From Arsukibacterium perlucidum DSM 18276 (GTDB lineage: Bacteria > Pseudomonadota > Gammaproteobacteria > Enterobacterales > Alteromonadaceae), in assembly GCF_000382165.1 (NCBI RefSeq), contig NZ_KB907715.1, positions 1 through 64,000 of the forward strand: a DNA stretch of 64,000 bases. Direction: 5' to 3'. Below, piece after piece: positions 17,533 through 28,722 of this stretch; position 1 is the stretch's first letter, and each line of letters starts with the position of its first letter. The notes beneath the pieces were generated by a model. The model did not search any database. It saw only the letters and a program-made list of their open reading frames with translations, and was not told where the DNA came from. A program made the position numbers and the translations under genes.

Positions 17533-19386
17533 TTACATTGGCAGTGACTGCACGCGGCGGCCACCCCAGATTAAATTAACCAGCAAGCGGGTTCCGACCA
17601 CTGATGTGAAAATCGACGTCAGAATACCGATAGCCAGGGTAATGGCAAAACCTTTCACCGGGCCGGTTCCTATCCCAAACAGGATTAGCGCCACCAGTAA
17701 AGTGGTAATGTTGGAGTCGGCAATGGTAGCAAAAGCACGGTCGTAGCCATGATGTATCGCCTGTTGCACGCTGCGCCCCTCTGCCAGTTCCTCACGGATC
17801 CGCTCGAATATCAGCACGTTAGCATCGACCGCCATACCTACTGTCAAGACAATACCTGCCATACCGGGCAAGGTTAATGTCGCCCCCGGGATCATCGACA
17901 TAAAGCCGGTAATCAGGATTAGGTTTGCGATCAGCGCGACGTTGGCAATTAAACCAAAGGCTTTGTAATACAGCACCATAAAGATTAGTACTACCACCAT
18001 GCCCCACATAATGGCAGTCATACCTAAATCAATGTTTTCCTTACCCAGGCTCGGGCCTATAGTGCGTTCTTCAATGATCTGAGTTGGCGCAATCAGGGCG
18101 CCGGCACGTAACAACAGCGCCAGATTTTGCGCTTCAGCGGGGTTATCAATGCCGGTAATCCGGAAGCTACGACCGAGGCGCGCCTGAATAGTGGCGGCAT
18201 TAATCACTTCTTCATACTTCACCAGCACCGGCGTGCCATCTTCATTGCGCTCTTCACCTGGCTTATATTCAATAAATACGGTAGCCATCTGCCGGCCAAT
18301 GGTACTGCGGGTGGCGTTTGACAGTAAATTACCGCCCTGCGCATCCAGTGAAATACTAACCTGAGGCCGCGAGTATTCGTCATAACCTGAAGTAGCACCG
18401 GTAATATGATCGCCGGTCAGCATGGTGCGGTTTTCCAGCAAATATGGCATACCATTACGGTCACGATATATGCTGGCGCCCGCAGGTAAGCGGCCATCTA
18501 AGGCTGCGCCTAAATCAGAATCGTTATCTACCAGCCTGAATTCAAGCGTGGCAGTCGCGCCAAGTATTTCTTTAGCCTGTGCAGGGTCCTGCACGCCAGG
18601 TAATTGCACAATAATCCGATCGGCGCCCTGGCGCTGTACCAGCGGCTCAGCAACACCAATTTCATTTACCCGGTTACGGATAATAGTAATGTTCTGCTCC
18701 AGGGCATATTCGCGAATTTCCCGTACCCGGTTTTCACTTAAGCTCACCAGCAAGCTATGCTCGGTATCACCGTCGCTGAACATCAGTTCCTGATCGCCTT
18801 TACCCAGTACCGCGCGGGCGGCAGCTACATCTTCAGCACTACGCAGCAGAATTTGCACCTGGCTGCGGTCTAAATCAGCTTGCACTGCCCGGTAACGTAC
18901 CCGCTCTTCCCGTAAATCAGCACGAAATGCCTGCACTAAATCGTTGATGTTTTTGTCGATAGCAGCCTTCATATCCACTGCCATCAAAAAGTGCACACCA
19001 CCACGTAAGTCCAGGCCCAGCTTCATCGGACTGGCACCAATTGCACGCAGCCAGCCCGGGGTAGTTGGTACCATATTAAGAGCGGTAATATAGCTGCCGC
19101 CTAACTGACGCTCGGCCACTTCCCGTGCTCGTAGCTGATCTTCAGCACTGCTAAAGCGGGCCAGAATCTGACCCTCTGTCAGCGTCACTGCTTTAGCCGT
19201 AATATTGGCTGCAACAAATGCCTGCTCAAGTTCTGCGCGGGTGGTTTCACTAACCACACCGCCACGACTGGCATTAATATTTAATGCCGGATCTTCCGGG
19301 TACACATTTGGTAATGCGTACAGGAATGCTGCCAGCAGCACTCCCACCACTACCAAATACCGCCAGAGAGGATTTTTGTTTAACAC
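17533..19386 (-). CDS. secD: Protein translocase subunit SecD
   Basis: The 617-residue product (E. coli 615) is the larger half of the SecDF motor. Features seen: TM1 ([17 protein letters not shown]), the [13 protein letters not shown] segment that opens the P1 region, the large periplasmic domain, and the C-terminal block of five TM helices with [18 protein letters not shown]. The latter contains the conserved Asp of the proton path. Start codon is GTG at 19386 with AAAGGATATACTT upstream. Order queA-tgt-yajC-secD-secF is the usual one. Confidence 0.98.
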   Translation of the reverse strand: MLNKNPLWRYLVVVGVLLAAFLYALPNVYPEDPALNINASRGGVVSETTRAELEQAFVAANITAKAVTLTEGQILARFSSAEDQLRAREVAERQLGGSYITALNMVPTTPGWLRAIGASPMKLGLDLRGGVHFLMAVDMKAAIDKNINDLVQAFRADLREERVRYRAVQADLDRSQVQILLRSAEDVAAARAVLGKGDQELMFSDGDTEHSLLVSLSENRVREIREYALEQNITIIRNRVNEIGVAEPLVQRQGADRIIVQLPGVQDPAQAKEILGATATLEFRLVDNDSDLGAALDGRLPAGASIYRDRNGMPYLLENRTMLTGDHITGATSGYDEYSRPQVSISLDAQGGNLLSNATRSTIGRQMATVFIEYKPGEERNEDGTPVLVKYEEVINAATIQARLGRSFRITGIDNPAEAQNLALLLRAGALIAPTQIIEERTIGPSLGKENIDLGMTAIMWGMVVVLIFMVLYYKAFGLIANVALIANLILITGFMSMIPGATLTLPGMAGIVLTVGMAVDANVLIFERIREELAEGRSVQQAIHHGYDRAFATIADSNITTLLVALILFGIGTGPVKGFAITLAIGILTSIFTSVVGTRLLVNLIWGGRRVQSLPM

Positions 19387-19415
19387 AAGTATATCCTTTT
19401 AATAAACTCAGTCAC

Positions 19416-19754
19416 TTACAGCGACTTTAACGTGCCTTTCGGTAACACGGCACTAATTGCTGATTTCTGCACTGTCACTTCAGTGCTATCGTTTAGCGCA
19501 ACAGTCACAAAGTCTTTATCGTCAGCAATTTTGCTGATCCGGCCAACAATGCCACCCTGGGTAAGCACTTCATCACCTTTACCCAAAGCCGACATCAGAT
19601 TACGATGCTCTTTCACCCGTTTGGCTTGTGGCCGGTAAATTAAGAAGTAGAAAATTAAGCCAAAGGCCAGCAACATTATTATTAAATCCCAGCCACCACC
19701 TTGTGGTGCAGCTGCAGCGCTGTCGGCATAGGCATTGCTGATAAATAGACTCAT
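19416..19754 (-). CDS. yajC: Sec translocon accessory protein YajC
   Basis: A 112-residue inner-membrane protein with one TM helix (WDLIIMLLAFGLIFYFLIY) followed by the cytoplasmic PQAKRVKEHRNLMSALGKGDEVLTQGG segment, diagnostic for YajC. It copurifies with SecDF. A GGGGATAACC ribosome site precedes the ATG. It lies 29 bp upstream of secD and 67 bp after tgt in one transcription unit. Confidence 0.97.
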   Translation of the reverse strand: MSLFISNAYADSAAAAPQGGGWDLIIMLLAFGLIFYFLIYRPQAKRVKEHRNLMSALGKGDEVLTQGGIVGRISKIADDKDFVTVALNDSTEVTVQKSAISAVLPKGTLKSL

Positions 19755-19821
19755 GGTTATCCCCTTAAAATTAATAAAATAGTTAAGTTGTAATTTATTT
19801 CTTAGTTTCAGCTGGCCCGGA

Positions 19822-21033
<1,212 letters not shown>

Positions 21034-21047
21034 TTATAACAGCAAAG

Positions 21048-22088
21048 CTAGCTGATAAACATCGCATCGCCATAAGAGTAAAAACGATATTGCTCATTTA
21101 TCGCCGTATCGTAGGCGTTCATTACATGTTCGCGACTGCTAAACGCGGATACCAGCATAATCAATGTAGATTCCGGCAAATGAAAGTTAGTAATCAGGGC
21201 ATCAATCACCTTGAACTGATAACCGGGGTAGATAAAAATCTGAGTATCGCCATTGTAGCTAATCAATTTACCATCACCCTGCTGCGCGGCTGACTCCAGC
21301 GAGCGGACTGAGGTCGTGCCCACCGCCACCACTTTATTACCACGCGCTTTACACTCAGCAATAGCATCAACCACCTGCTGCGGCACCTCAATATATTCGG
21401 CGTGCATTTTGTGCTCAAGCACGTTATCGACCCGCACCGGCTGAAAAGTACCGGCACCAACATGTAGCGTTATATAAGCAAACTCGACACCTTTGGCCTT
21501 TAGTTTGTCCAGTAGCGGCTGGTCGAAGTGCAGGCCGGCAGTGGGTGCAGCTACCGCGCCGGGCTTCTCGTTATAAACGGTCTGGTAGCGGGCTTTATCT
21601 TCCTCGGTATCAGGCCGGTCGATATAGGGCGGCAACGGCATATGCCCTAAGCGCTCCAGCATCTCCAGTACCGTCTCATCCCCTAATACTTCCAGCTCAA
21701 ACAGCTCGTCATGGCGCTGGTTCATCTGCACTTCGGCCGAACTTTCCAGCACTAACACTGTGCCGGGCTTAGGCGCTTTGCTGGCCCGGACATGCGCTAA
21801 AAAGCGTTTGTTATCTAACATTCGCTCAACCAACACCTCAATTTTGCCACCGGAGGCTTTCTGGCCAAATAAGCGTGCAGGAATTACTTTGGTATTATTA
21901 AATACCAGTAAGTCACCAGGCGTTAGGAAATCGGCTAAATCTTTAAAAATATGGTGGCTTAATGCACCGCTTTGTTTGTCCATCGCCAGCAGGCGGCTGC
22001 TCGAGCGTTCGGCTTTTGGAAAATTGGCAATCAGTTGTTCAGGCAATTCAAATGAAAAGTCTTTAACTTGCATAGTTTCAGTTTGCAT
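21048..22088 (-). CDS. queA: S-adenosylmethionine:tRNA ribosyltransferase-isomerase
   Basis: QueA transfers the ribosyl part of SAM to preQ1-tRNA to form epoxyqueuosine. The family start [19 protein letters not shown] is present, with [37 protein letters not shown] and [16 protein letters not shown]. From the ATG at 22088 (with AAGGAA 10 nt upstream) the product is 346 residues; the E. coli-like start would be the ATG at 22073, which lacks a ribosome site. The C-terminus ends at SYGDAMFIS, about 10-15 residues shorter than in E. coli, a common variant. Confidence 0.95.
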   Translation of the reverse strand: MQTETMQVKDFSFELPEQLIANFPKAERSSSRLLAMDKQSGALSHHIFKDLADFLTPGDLLVFNNTKVIPARLFGQKASGGKIEVLVERMLDNKRFLAHVRASKAPKPGTVLVLESSAEVQMNQRHDELFELEVLGDETVLEMLERLGHMPLPPYIDRPDTEEDKARYQTVYNEKPGAVAAPTAGLHFDQPLLDKLKAKGVEFAYITLHVGAGTFQPVRVDNVLEHKMHAEYIEVPQQVVDAIAECKARGNKVVAVGTTSVRSLESAAQQGDGKLISYNGDTQIFIYPGYQFKVIDALITNFHLPESTLIMLVSAFSSREHVMNAYDTAINEQYRFYSYGDAMFIS

Positions 22089-22124
22089 AGGTAAAAGGTT
22101 CCTTGGCTTTACCGACCAGAGGCA

Positions 22125-22144
22125 CGGCTGTAAAAAAACAGCCG
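22125..22144. other. Hairpin in the queA / binding-protein divergent region
   Basis: CGGCTGT and ACAGCCG form a 7-bp stem with an A-rich loop, between the divergent queA and periplasmic-binding-protein genes. It would lie in the queA leader. No riboswitch motif is recognisable. Confidence 0.35.
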
Positions 22145-22201
22145 ACATTCTAGCAAATAATAACTACACTTAAATCTCTAATCTACTCCGGATGGGTTAC
22201 G

Positions 22202-22942
22202 ATGCTTACATCCTTGCTATTGCCGCTGTTATTAATGTGTCAGGCCACTGCTGTCAGTACAGTGCAATCCAATGATTTAAATGATGTTATTCATGTTAGT
22301 ACCGAGCAATGGCATGGGTTTACCCATGCAGACCACACTGGTGCTTATTTTGATCTAATCCGCCTGATTTACCAGCCATACCGATCCCGCCTGCAAATAA
22401 CCTTTACCAACTATAACCGGGCATTAACTCTGGTAAGGCAACACAAAACGGATATGACAGTCGCGGTCTCAGGTCATAACAGCACCGGTTTATTGTTATC
22501 AAAGCAACCTATTGACCAGGATAAAATAATGGTGATTTATCATCCTGACCGACATCAGCTTAATAGTATCGACGATATGAAATCACTGCAGCTGGCCTGG
22601 AATCTGGCTTATGACTTTGGCAATATCCTGGGGTTAAATAATACAGGGTACGAAGTGTTATCACTTGAGCATGGCATCGAATTAACCTTAAACCAACGGA
22701 TTGACGCATTTCTGGCTGAACAAAGTCAACTGGCTTACGTTGTTGAACATCATCCCGACCAACTTGCGCCGCTGGTAGCGAAACTGATTGCCACTGATGA
22801 TATTTATGCTGCTTTTGCCGACAATGCCAGCGGCCAGCTACTGAAGTGTATCTGGGACAGTCGTTTTCAGTCTCTGCTCGAAAGCGGCGAGTTGCAGCTG
22901 TTTTATCAGCAATACGCTGATTTTTACCTGCTACCAAAATAA
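22202..22942 (+). CDS. Periplasmic solute-binding (SBP_bac_3-like) protein
   Basis: A 246-residue exported protein with a short signal peptide (LTSLLLPLLLMCQATA) and the fold pattern of family 3 solute-binding proteins: STEQWHGFTHADHTGAYFDLIRLIYQ, then alternating hydrophobic strands, and DIYAAFADNASGQLLK near the end. No permease or ATPase genes are adjacent, so it may be a sensor or orphan binding protein rather than part of a transporter, as is common for such proteins in Alteromonadales. The ligand is unknown. Confidence 0.72.
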   Translation: MLTSLLLPLLLMCQATAVSTVQSNDLNDVIHVSTEQWHGFTHADHTGAYFDLIRLIYQPYRSRLQITFTNYNRALTLVRQHKTDMTVAVSGHNSTGLLLSKQPIDQDKIMVIYHPDRHQLNSIDDMKSLQLAWNLAYDFGNILGLNNTGYEVLSLEHGIELTLNQRIDAFLAEQSQLAYVVEHHPDQLAPLVAKLIATDDIYAAFADNASGQLLKCIWDSRFQSLLESGELQLFYQQYADFYLLPK

Positions 22943-22977
22943 TGTCAGATAGTAACTATTAACCTTACCTCACACTC

Positions 22978-23892
22978 TTATTCTGCCTTACATTTTTGTA
23001 GTAAAACTTCGCTTATCAGGCTGGTCATTAAACGATAACTGCGTGCCTTACTTGATGTCGGCCGCCAGGCTACACCTATATCCCGGTATGCATTACCGCT
23101 GGTTGGCAACTGGGTAACCAGTTCCGTACTGTCCAGTAAACCGCTGTTTATGGCCATTTGCGGAATAAAAGTAACGCCCAGTTTATTATTCACCATCTGG
23201 GTCAGAGTATGCAGGCTGGTGGCAAAAAACGGGTTCACCTTACGGCTATCCTCCAGCTCACAGGCTTTGACCGCATGACCGGTCAGGCAGTGCTCCCGCT
23301 CCAGTAAAAAGATACTTTCGTCCGGCCACTGATTGATGTCCTGATTGAAGCCCCGGCCCAGCCAGTCTTTATGCAGGACCAGCTTAAAGCCATCCTGGGC
23401 CAGTACTTCGGTATGAAAAGCGCCGGTTTCGTATGGTAAAGCCAGTAGCACCATATCTAAGCGGCCCTCGGCCAGTGCATGCAATGAGTTATCAGAAGTA
23501 TCTTCGCGCAGTAGCAATTGTAAATCAGGGTAACGTTCGCGACACAAACTCATTACTTCACTTAGCACAAAAGGGGCAATAGTAGGAATACAGCCCAGGC
23601 GGAACGGCCCGGCCATCGGTTTGCCCTGCGACTTGGCAAACTCAGTCAGTTCTTCGCATTGCTCAATAATATGCCTGGCCTGGCGCACTACATCCTCGCC
23701 TAAAGAGGTGAAAATAAACGTTTTATGATCACGCTCCAGCAGCTGGGTTTGCATGGTCTCTTCCAGGTTAGCGATGGCAGCACTAAGGGTAGACTGGCCA
23801 ACAAAGCAGGCTTCAGCGGCGCGACCAAAATGCTGGTGTTCGTGCAAAGCCAGCAAATATTGCAACTGTTTAACGCTGGGTAGTCTTTTCAT
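22978..23892 (-). CDS. oxyR: Hydrogen-peroxide sensor OxyR (LysR family)
   Basis: OxyR activates antioxidant genes when peroxide joins two cysteines. The 304-residue product has the LysR N-terminal helix-turn-helix (HFGRAAEACFVGQSTLSAAIANLE) and a regulatory domain with EREHCLTGHAVKACELE. Its Cys202 and Cys211 are nine residues apart, as are Cys199 and Cys208 of E. coli OxyR. ATSLHTLTQMVNNKLGVTFIP follows as in known OxyR. A peroxidase or catalase gene often lies nearby; none is seen here. Start ATG at 23892. Confidence 0.93.
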   Translation of the reverse strand: MKRLPSVKQLQYLLALHEHQHFGRAAEACFVGQSTLSAAIANLEETMQTQLLERDHKTFIFTSLGEDVVRQARHIIEQCEELTEFAKSQGKPMAGPFRLGCIPTIAPFVLSEVMSLCRERYPDLQLLLREDTSDNSLHALAEGRLDMVLLALPYETGAFHTEVLAQDGFKLVLHKDWLGRGFNQDINQWPDESIFLLEREHCLTGHAVKACELEDSRKVNPFFATSLHTLTQMVNNKLGVTFIPQMAINSGLLDSTELVTQLPTSGNAYRDIGVAWRPTSSKARSYRLMTSLISEVLLQKCKAE

Positions 23893-24293
23893 TGCAAATT
23901 CCGATTAAAAAACAAAATACGTTCGATTATACAAATGAATATATCCCATCACTACCCCAAGGTCGAGCACCAGCAAAAATTAACATCTGTGCGAATTTTA
24001 GTGAAAAATATCAATCGATTAGCTGGCAAATATTTTAAAAGCTAATTTTCATATACTTACATTTAATATTTGCTAATTTTGTAAATTACAAATTGAAACA
24101 GTTATCTATTTGTTATAGCTTGATGTTCTCATTGTATGTATCTGTAGCAGTGTCGCATTAGTACCCTGGAGCATTCCATTACTCAACTACAGAAAAGTCG
24201 CACATACATTGACCTTTGGTTGCGAGTTGGGCAGTCCGTAAACCAGTTTGAAGGAACAACCTATTATAAAAAATCACCTCAGGAGGGTGAAAC
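23893..24293. other. AT-rich intergenic region between oxyR and subtilase
   Basis: About 400 bp divergent spacer without a supported gene. It is clearly more AT-rich than its surroundings and holds a perfect palindrome (24078-24092). A weak TTGAAA ... TATAGC pair (15 bp apart) follows near 24093-24119. The strong AGGAGG ribosome site of the subtilase is at its right end. Confidence 0.6.
24078..24092. promoter_or_regulatory. Perfect 15-bp palindrome upstream of subtilase
   Basis: TTTGTAAATTACAAA is a perfect inverted repeat centred on one base, lying about 200 bp before the subtilase and 190 bp before oxyR. It has the form of an operator for a dimeric repressor, but no specific family can be named. 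Confidence 0.4.
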
Positions 24294-26567
24294 ATGTCCA
24301 AATTAACCAAACCACTGGCCATAGCCAGCTGTAGCTTACTGGCACTTGCCGTTAGCAGCGCCCTGGCAGCCGCCGGTAAAAGCAGCACTGACGATAATCG
24401 TTATATCATTAAATATAAAGACAGCAGTTTAGGGCTGAGCAAACAAAAAGATTTTGTGTTAAGCCACCATAAGCGTACCAAGGACGCTATTTTGGCCCAA
24501 CTAAACGACAATAGCAGTAAACTTAAGCGGCAGGGCGCGCGGGTCCATCATTTGCTGGCAGAGCAAGGTGCCATTGCGGTTGAACTGCGGCCAGGCCTGG
24601 TTAATTTATTAAAGGCCGACCCCAGCATCGAATTAATTGAAGTTGATCCACGTCGTTATCCGATGATGCAACAAATTCCTTATGGTTTCCCAATGGTGCA
24701 GGCCGATCTGGTTAGTGATGAGTTTGCCAGTAACCAGAACGTGTGTGTTATTGACTCTGGCCTGGATTTACCACACGAAGATTTCGCTTCAGGCAATATC
24801 AGCGGCACTAACGATGTGGGTACCGGCAACTGGTTTGATGCTGGCGGTCCGCATGGCACTCATGTTGCCGGTACCATCGGTGCCCTGAACAATGATACTG
24901 GTATTGTAGGTATCATGCCGAATGGCCAACTTAATATGCACATTATTAAAGTGTTTAATGCAGCCGGCTGGGGTTATTCATCAACACTTGCCAGTGCAGT
25001 TAACGCCTGCGCCTCTGCTGGTGCCACTGTTGTTAACATGAGTCTAGGTGGCGCAGCGCCCAGCGCCACTGAAAGCAATGCTATGCAAGCAGCCTTTGAC
25101 GCCGGTTTATTATTAGTTGCCGCTGCCGGTAATGATGGCAATACTGCGATGTCTTACCCGGCCTCATACGATTCTGTTGTGTCAGTTGCTGCCGTAGACA
25201 ACACTAAAACTCTGGCCAACTTTTCCCAGCGTAATGCGCAGGTTGAATTAGCAGGCCCGGGGGTAGATGTTCGCTCAACGTATCCGGAAGGTACCGCACT
25301 GGAAGCTCAGCTGAGTGTCAGCGGCGTATTTTATGATGCCAACCCAATGTCTGGTTCAGGTAGCGGTAATGTCAGCGCAGAATTTGCTGACTGCGGCCTG
25401 GCAGTTGACGCTTGTACTGATGTTGCCGCAAAAGTATGTTTAATTTCCCGTGGTGAGGTGGCTTTCTCGCAGAAAGTAGAATCTTGTCAGGCGGGTGGTG
25501 GTCTTGCTGCCATTATTTACAACAACGAATCAGGTAATTTCAGCGGCACGGTTGAAGGCACCAGCGCCACTATTCCGGCGGTCAGTGTATCACTGGAAGA
25601 CGGTCAGATGCTGATGGCGCAACAGGGCAACGTGGCCAACCTGGTGTCAGGCGCCAGTAACTATGGCCTGATGAGTGGTACCTCAATGGCATCGCCGCAT
25701 GTTGCCGGGGTTGCGGCTTTGGTATGGAGCCATTTCCCTGATTGTAGTAACGCCCAAATCCGCTCAGCGCTGGCTGTAAGTGCCGAGGACTTAGGTGCAG
25801 CAGGTCGTGATACGTCTTATGGCTTTGGTCTGGTACAGGCTAAAGATGCCGTTGACTATCTTACTGAATACGGCTGCAGCGGTTCAGGTGATGAGCCGGA
25901 CGAACCAACTCCGCCGGCTGCAACAGAGCTGGAAAACGGCGTGGCCGTGACTGACCTGGCTGGTGCTGCTGGTGAAGAGTTGCTGTTTACCCTGGATGTG
26001 CCCGCTCTGGCTACCGATTTGTCTTTTGCGATGAGTGGCGGCACTGGTGATGCAGACCTTTATGTTAAATTTGGGGCAGAACCAACCACGGGCGACTTCG
26101 ATTGCCGGCCGTACTTAACAGGTAACAATGAGAGCTGTGCCATTGACCCGGCGCAACAAGGCACTTACTTCGTTAAGATAATTGGTTATACAGCCTTTAC
26201 CGGAGTCAACCTGACCGGCAGCTTTATTGCAGAAGATGAACCGGATGATCCGGATTTACCAGATGCTGGCGGTGAAACCATTACCAATATCAACGTGGGC
26301 CGTCGCAGCTGGCAGCATTACAGCCTCGATGTACCAGCAGGTATGGCAGAGCTGAGCGTCACCATTACCGGTGGTCGTGGCGATGCCGATTTATATCTGA
26401 AGTATGGCAGTATGCCAACTGCGGGCAGCTATGATTGCCGGCCTAACCGCAATGGCAATGAGGAAACCTGCGTTATCTCTAATCCGCAAGCGGGCGTCTG
26501 GCACATGTCGATTTATGGTTTCCGTGCAGTCAGAGATTTAACCCTGATTAGTGAATATCACCCTTAA
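24294..26567 (+). CDS. Secreted S8 subtilisin-like protease with PA and two PPC domains
   Basis: A 757-residue secreted protease. A signal peptide (LAIASCSLLALAVSSALAAA) and an inhibitor-I9-like propeptide (RYIIKYKDSS ... IELIEVD) come first. The S8 catalytic domain has Asp154 in VIDSGLD, His187 in GPHGTHVAGT and Ser464 in GTSMASPHVAG. A protease-associated (PA) insert of about 130 residues lies between His and Ser (VCLISRGEVAFSQKV, PAVSVSLEDGQ). Two PPC repeats at the C-terminus (GGTGDADLYVKFG, GGRGDADLYLKYG) are usually removed after type II secretion. The layout is common in marine Alteromonadales. AGGAGG ribosome site 6 nt before the ATG. Confidence 0.95.
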   Translation: MSKLTKPLAIASCSLLALAVSSALAAAGKSSTDDNRYIIKYKDSSLGLSKQKDFVLSHHKRTKDAILAQLNDNSSKLKRQGARVHHLLAEQGAIAVELRPGLVNLLKADPSIELIEVDPRRYPMMQQIPYGFPMVQADLVSDEFASNQNVCVIDSGLDLPHEDFASGNISGTNDVGTGNWFDAGGPHGTHVAGTIGALNNDTGIVGIMPNGQLNMHIIKVFNAAGWGYSSTLASAVNACASAGATVVNMSLGGAAPSATESNAMQAAFDAGLLLVAAAGNDGNTAMSYPASYDSVVSVAAVDNTKTLANFSQRNAQVELAGPGVDVRSTYPEGTALEAQLSVSGVFYDANPMSGSGSGNVSAEFADCGLAVDACTDVAAKVCLISRGEVAFSQKVESCQAGGGLAAIIYNNESGNFSGTVEGTSATIPAVSVSLEDGQMLMAQQGNVANLVSGASNYGLMSGTSMASPHVAGVAALVWSHFPDCSNAQIRSALAVSAEDLGAAGRDTSYGFGLVQAKDAVDYLTEYGCSGSGDEPDEPTPPAATELENGVAVTDLAGAAGEELLFTLDVPALATDLSFAMSGGTGDADLYVKFGAEPTTGDFDCRPYLTGNNESCAIDPAQQGTYFVKIIGYTAFTGVNLTGSFIAEDEPDDPDLPDAGGETITNINVGRRSWQHYSLDVPAGMAELSVTITGGRGDADLYLKYGSMPTAGSYDCRPNRNGNEETCVISNPQAGVWHMSIYGFRAVRDLTLISEYHP

Positions 26568-26612
26568 GCAGCTAAGCTTGCTCAGGTTGTTCTCCTGACG
26601 CAATGCTAACCA

Positions 26613-26637
26613 CAAGGGGCTGAATATCAGCCCCTTG
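26613..26637 (+). terminator. Terminator after subtilase
   Basis: CAAGGGGCTGA and TCAGCCCCTTG form an 11-bp perfect stem with a 3-nt loop, followed by TCTATTTG, 46 bp after the subtilase stop. Confidence 0.8.
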
Positions 26638-26701
26638 TCTATTTGAATTCATCGCTACGCTTTGTCAATCGACACAAACCGGAAATAATCCGCTAAACAG
26701 C

Positions 26702-26727
26702 AAAAAGCCCTTTGTTACGAGGGCTTT
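26702..26727 (-). terminator. Terminator after Na/Pi symporter gene
   Basis: On the minus strand AAAGCCCT and AGGGCTTTTTG form an 8-bp stem followed by T residues, about 30 bp after the symporter stop codon. Confidence 0.8.
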
Positions 26728-26755
26728 ATTACTATTCAATATTACAGACAAACTA

Positions 26756-28510
26756 TCAGTTTTGTGGCCGGAATACTCTGTGCCCCTCAAACCGCATCGC
26801 TTTCAGGCGACGGCCGGCTGCCGATTCATTTACGTTCAGAATATGATCGCCAATCCGCTCTAACCGGTTCAGCATGTCAATAAAAATCACTCCGGCTCGG
26901 GGGGCATAGTCACCATTTTCAAGCCGCAGGTAATGGTTGTCGCGGAACTGGTCGCGCAGACGGTCAATCTGATTTTCATTGGCAATGGCACCTTCCAGCA
27001 GCACAGCTGCCGGCTCCATTGCCACATTGTTACTCATAGTGCTGATAGCAACGGCTAATGCCAGCATCATCTGCTGCATTTCAGCAGTGGCTTGTTCTGG
27101 CCATTTAGAGTCGGTTTCCGTCATTCTTTCGTGTAATTTGGAAATTTGATAATAGATATCCGCTACTCTCTCCATATCATTGATCATGGTTTGCATAAAG
27201 CGGATGCGACCGGTTAGCGCATGTTCAAGGTTAGTATTTTCGCTGATCCGCACCAGATAATCGGATATTTCTACTTCAAACTGGTCGGTGGCCTCTTCAT
27301 ATTTATGAATTTTATCCATCAGCTTTTCACGATTTTGCCCGGGGTCAAACAACAACTCAGTCACTGACACGTGCATTTTATCAATAACAGAAGCAAATAA
27401 CTGAATTTCTTTTTGTGCCTGCTCTACTGCCAAACCGGGGGAGGTCATCGCCCCCGCACTGATATACTGCAGGTGGAACTCATCATCAACGCCGCCTCTG
27501 TCTGGCTGAATATACTCAACAAAACGGATCAGATAAGGCACCAACGCAAATAACAGCAGTACGTTTACCACGTTAAAGGTGGTGTGAAACAACGACAATG
27601 CCAGCGGGCCATTGGTCCGGGCACCCGTTTCATCTGTCAGAATAGACACAGGGTTGCCGGTCAGAAATTGCGCCGCATAATCCATTAAATCCAGCATCGG
27701 GTAGATAATAGCAAGCATCCATAACACACCCACTACATTGAAAATAAAATGAAACCTGGCCGCACGTTTAGCATGGACATTACCTACCAGCGCAGCAATA
27801 TTTGCCGTTACCGTAGTACCAATGTTTTCACCTAAAATCATCGCCGCGGCAATCGGGAAAGAAATCCAGCCTTCAAATAACATCACCAGAGTAATGGCGG
27901 TAGCGGCAGAAGACGACTGCGTAAGTAAGGTCAGCACAGTACCAACCAATACAAATAACAACAAAGAGACGTAACCATACTCGGTAAAGGCATCTAAAAA
28001 GGCAAACATCTCCGGATTACTGTTAATATCCGGTACCGCACCTTTAATAAAATCCAGACCAATAAACAGAATACCAAAGCCGACCATGGCTTCGGCAATA
28101 TTACGCAAGCGACTGTTTTTAGAAAATAGAAATGCAAAAAACAACCCTATCACCGCTACAGCAATGGGGGTAATTTGAAATTTAAAACCAAATAACGCCA
28201 CCATCCAGGCCGTTATGGTAGTACCAATATTGGCACCCATTATTACACCGGTAGATTGCACAAAAGTCAGCAGGCCGGCGTTAACAAAGCTAACCGCCAT
28301 CACTGTGGTAGTCGTTGAGGATTGGGTAATAGCTGTAGTGGCAAAGCCGGTAAGCACTCCAGTCATCCGGTTGCGGGTCATACCACTTAAAATGCCCTTT
28401 AGCCGGTTGCCAGCAATTTTTTGCAGACCCTCACTAAATATCTTCATGCCGAAGATAAAAATACCGAGTGACCCTATCAACTGCAGAAAATCAAATAACG
28501 AATAATTCAT
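26756..28510 (-). CDS. Na+/phosphate symporter (NptA/YjbB type) with PhoU-like tail
   Basis: A 584-residue inner-membrane protein with two inverted Na/Pi-cotransport repeats, each marked by a QSS motif (AITQSSTTTTVM near 60 and LTQSSSAATAI near 200), and about nine membrane helices in total. The C-terminal ~200 residues are soluble and PhoU-like (AVEQAQKEIQLFASVIDKMH ... RIGDHILNVNES), as in YjbB and NptA. It can move phosphate with sodium in either direction. It lies downstream of phoU on the same strand but has its own TATAAT-type promoter. Confidence 0.92.
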   Translation of the reverse strand: MNYSLFDFLQLIGSLGIFIFGMKIFSEGLQKIAGNRLKGILSGMTRNRMTGVLTGFATTAITQSSTTTTVMAVSFVNAGLLTFVQSTGVIMGANIGTTITAWMVALFGFKFQITPIAVAVIGLFFAFLFSKNSRLRNIAEAMVGFGILFIGLDFIKGAVPDINSNPEMFAFLDAFTEYGYVSLLLFVLVGTVLTLLTQSSSAATAITLVMLFEGWISFPIAAAMILGENIGTTVTANIAALVGNVHAKRAARFHFIFNVVGVLWMLAIIYPMLDLMDYAAQFLTGNPVSILTDETGARTNGPLALSLFHTTFNVVNVLLLFALVPYLIRFVEYIQPDRGGVDDEFHLQYISAGAMTSPGLAVEQAQKEIQLFASVIDKMHVSVTELLFDPGQNREKLMDKIHKYEEATDQFEVEISDYLVRISENTNLEHALTGRIRFMQTMINDMERVADIYYQISKLHERMTETDSKWPEQATAEMQQMMLALAVAISTMSNNVAMEPAAVLLEGAIANENQIDRLRDQFRDNHYLRLENGDYAPRAGVIFIDMLNRLERIGDHILNVNESAAGRRLKAMRFEGHRVFRPQN

Positions 28511-28610
28511 TGTTTTTGCCTTTAGTCATTTAAACAGCGCCATTGATTTTCAAGTGCTTGAAGTCATTGGTTATGATTGAATTTTGTGCGATTCGCGCAC
28601 CAAGGCGGGC

Positions 28611-28639
28611 ATTATAACCCTGAACTTAACTGTAATAAA
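28611..28639 (-). promoter_or_regulatory. Candidate promoter of Na/Pi symporter gene
   Basis: On the minus strand a perfect TATAAT (28611-28616) lies 17 bp from TTTATT (28634-28639), about 100 bp upstream of the symporter start. No phased Pho repeats are aligned with it. Confidence 0.45.
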
Positions 28640-28667
28640 AATGAAATATGACTGCAGGCTGAAGACA

Positions 28668-28703
28668 GTACGCCCAACCCATTTTACAGCAGGTTGAGCG
28701 TAC
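28668..28703 (-). terminator. Hairpin after phoU
   Basis: GTACGCCCAACC and GGTTGAGCGTAC pair over 12 positions with one mismatch and a 12-nt loop, 20 bp after phoU. It lacks a T-run, so it may be a 3'-end stabiliser or a weak terminator separating phoU from the symporter gene. Confidence 0.5.
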
Positions 28704-28722
28704 AGTGATTGACAGGCCAGAC

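Noticed and set aside
22089-22148. Riboswitch in the queA leader
   Set aside because: Only a short 7-bp hairpin is visible; no preQ1 riboswitch core (C-rich loop with A-rich tail pseudoknot) can be recognised.
28611-28660. Pho box before the Na/Pi symporter gene
   Set aside because: A single unit-like CAGTCATATTT is present but not in the 6-bp phase to the TATAAT, and its neighbours do not match.
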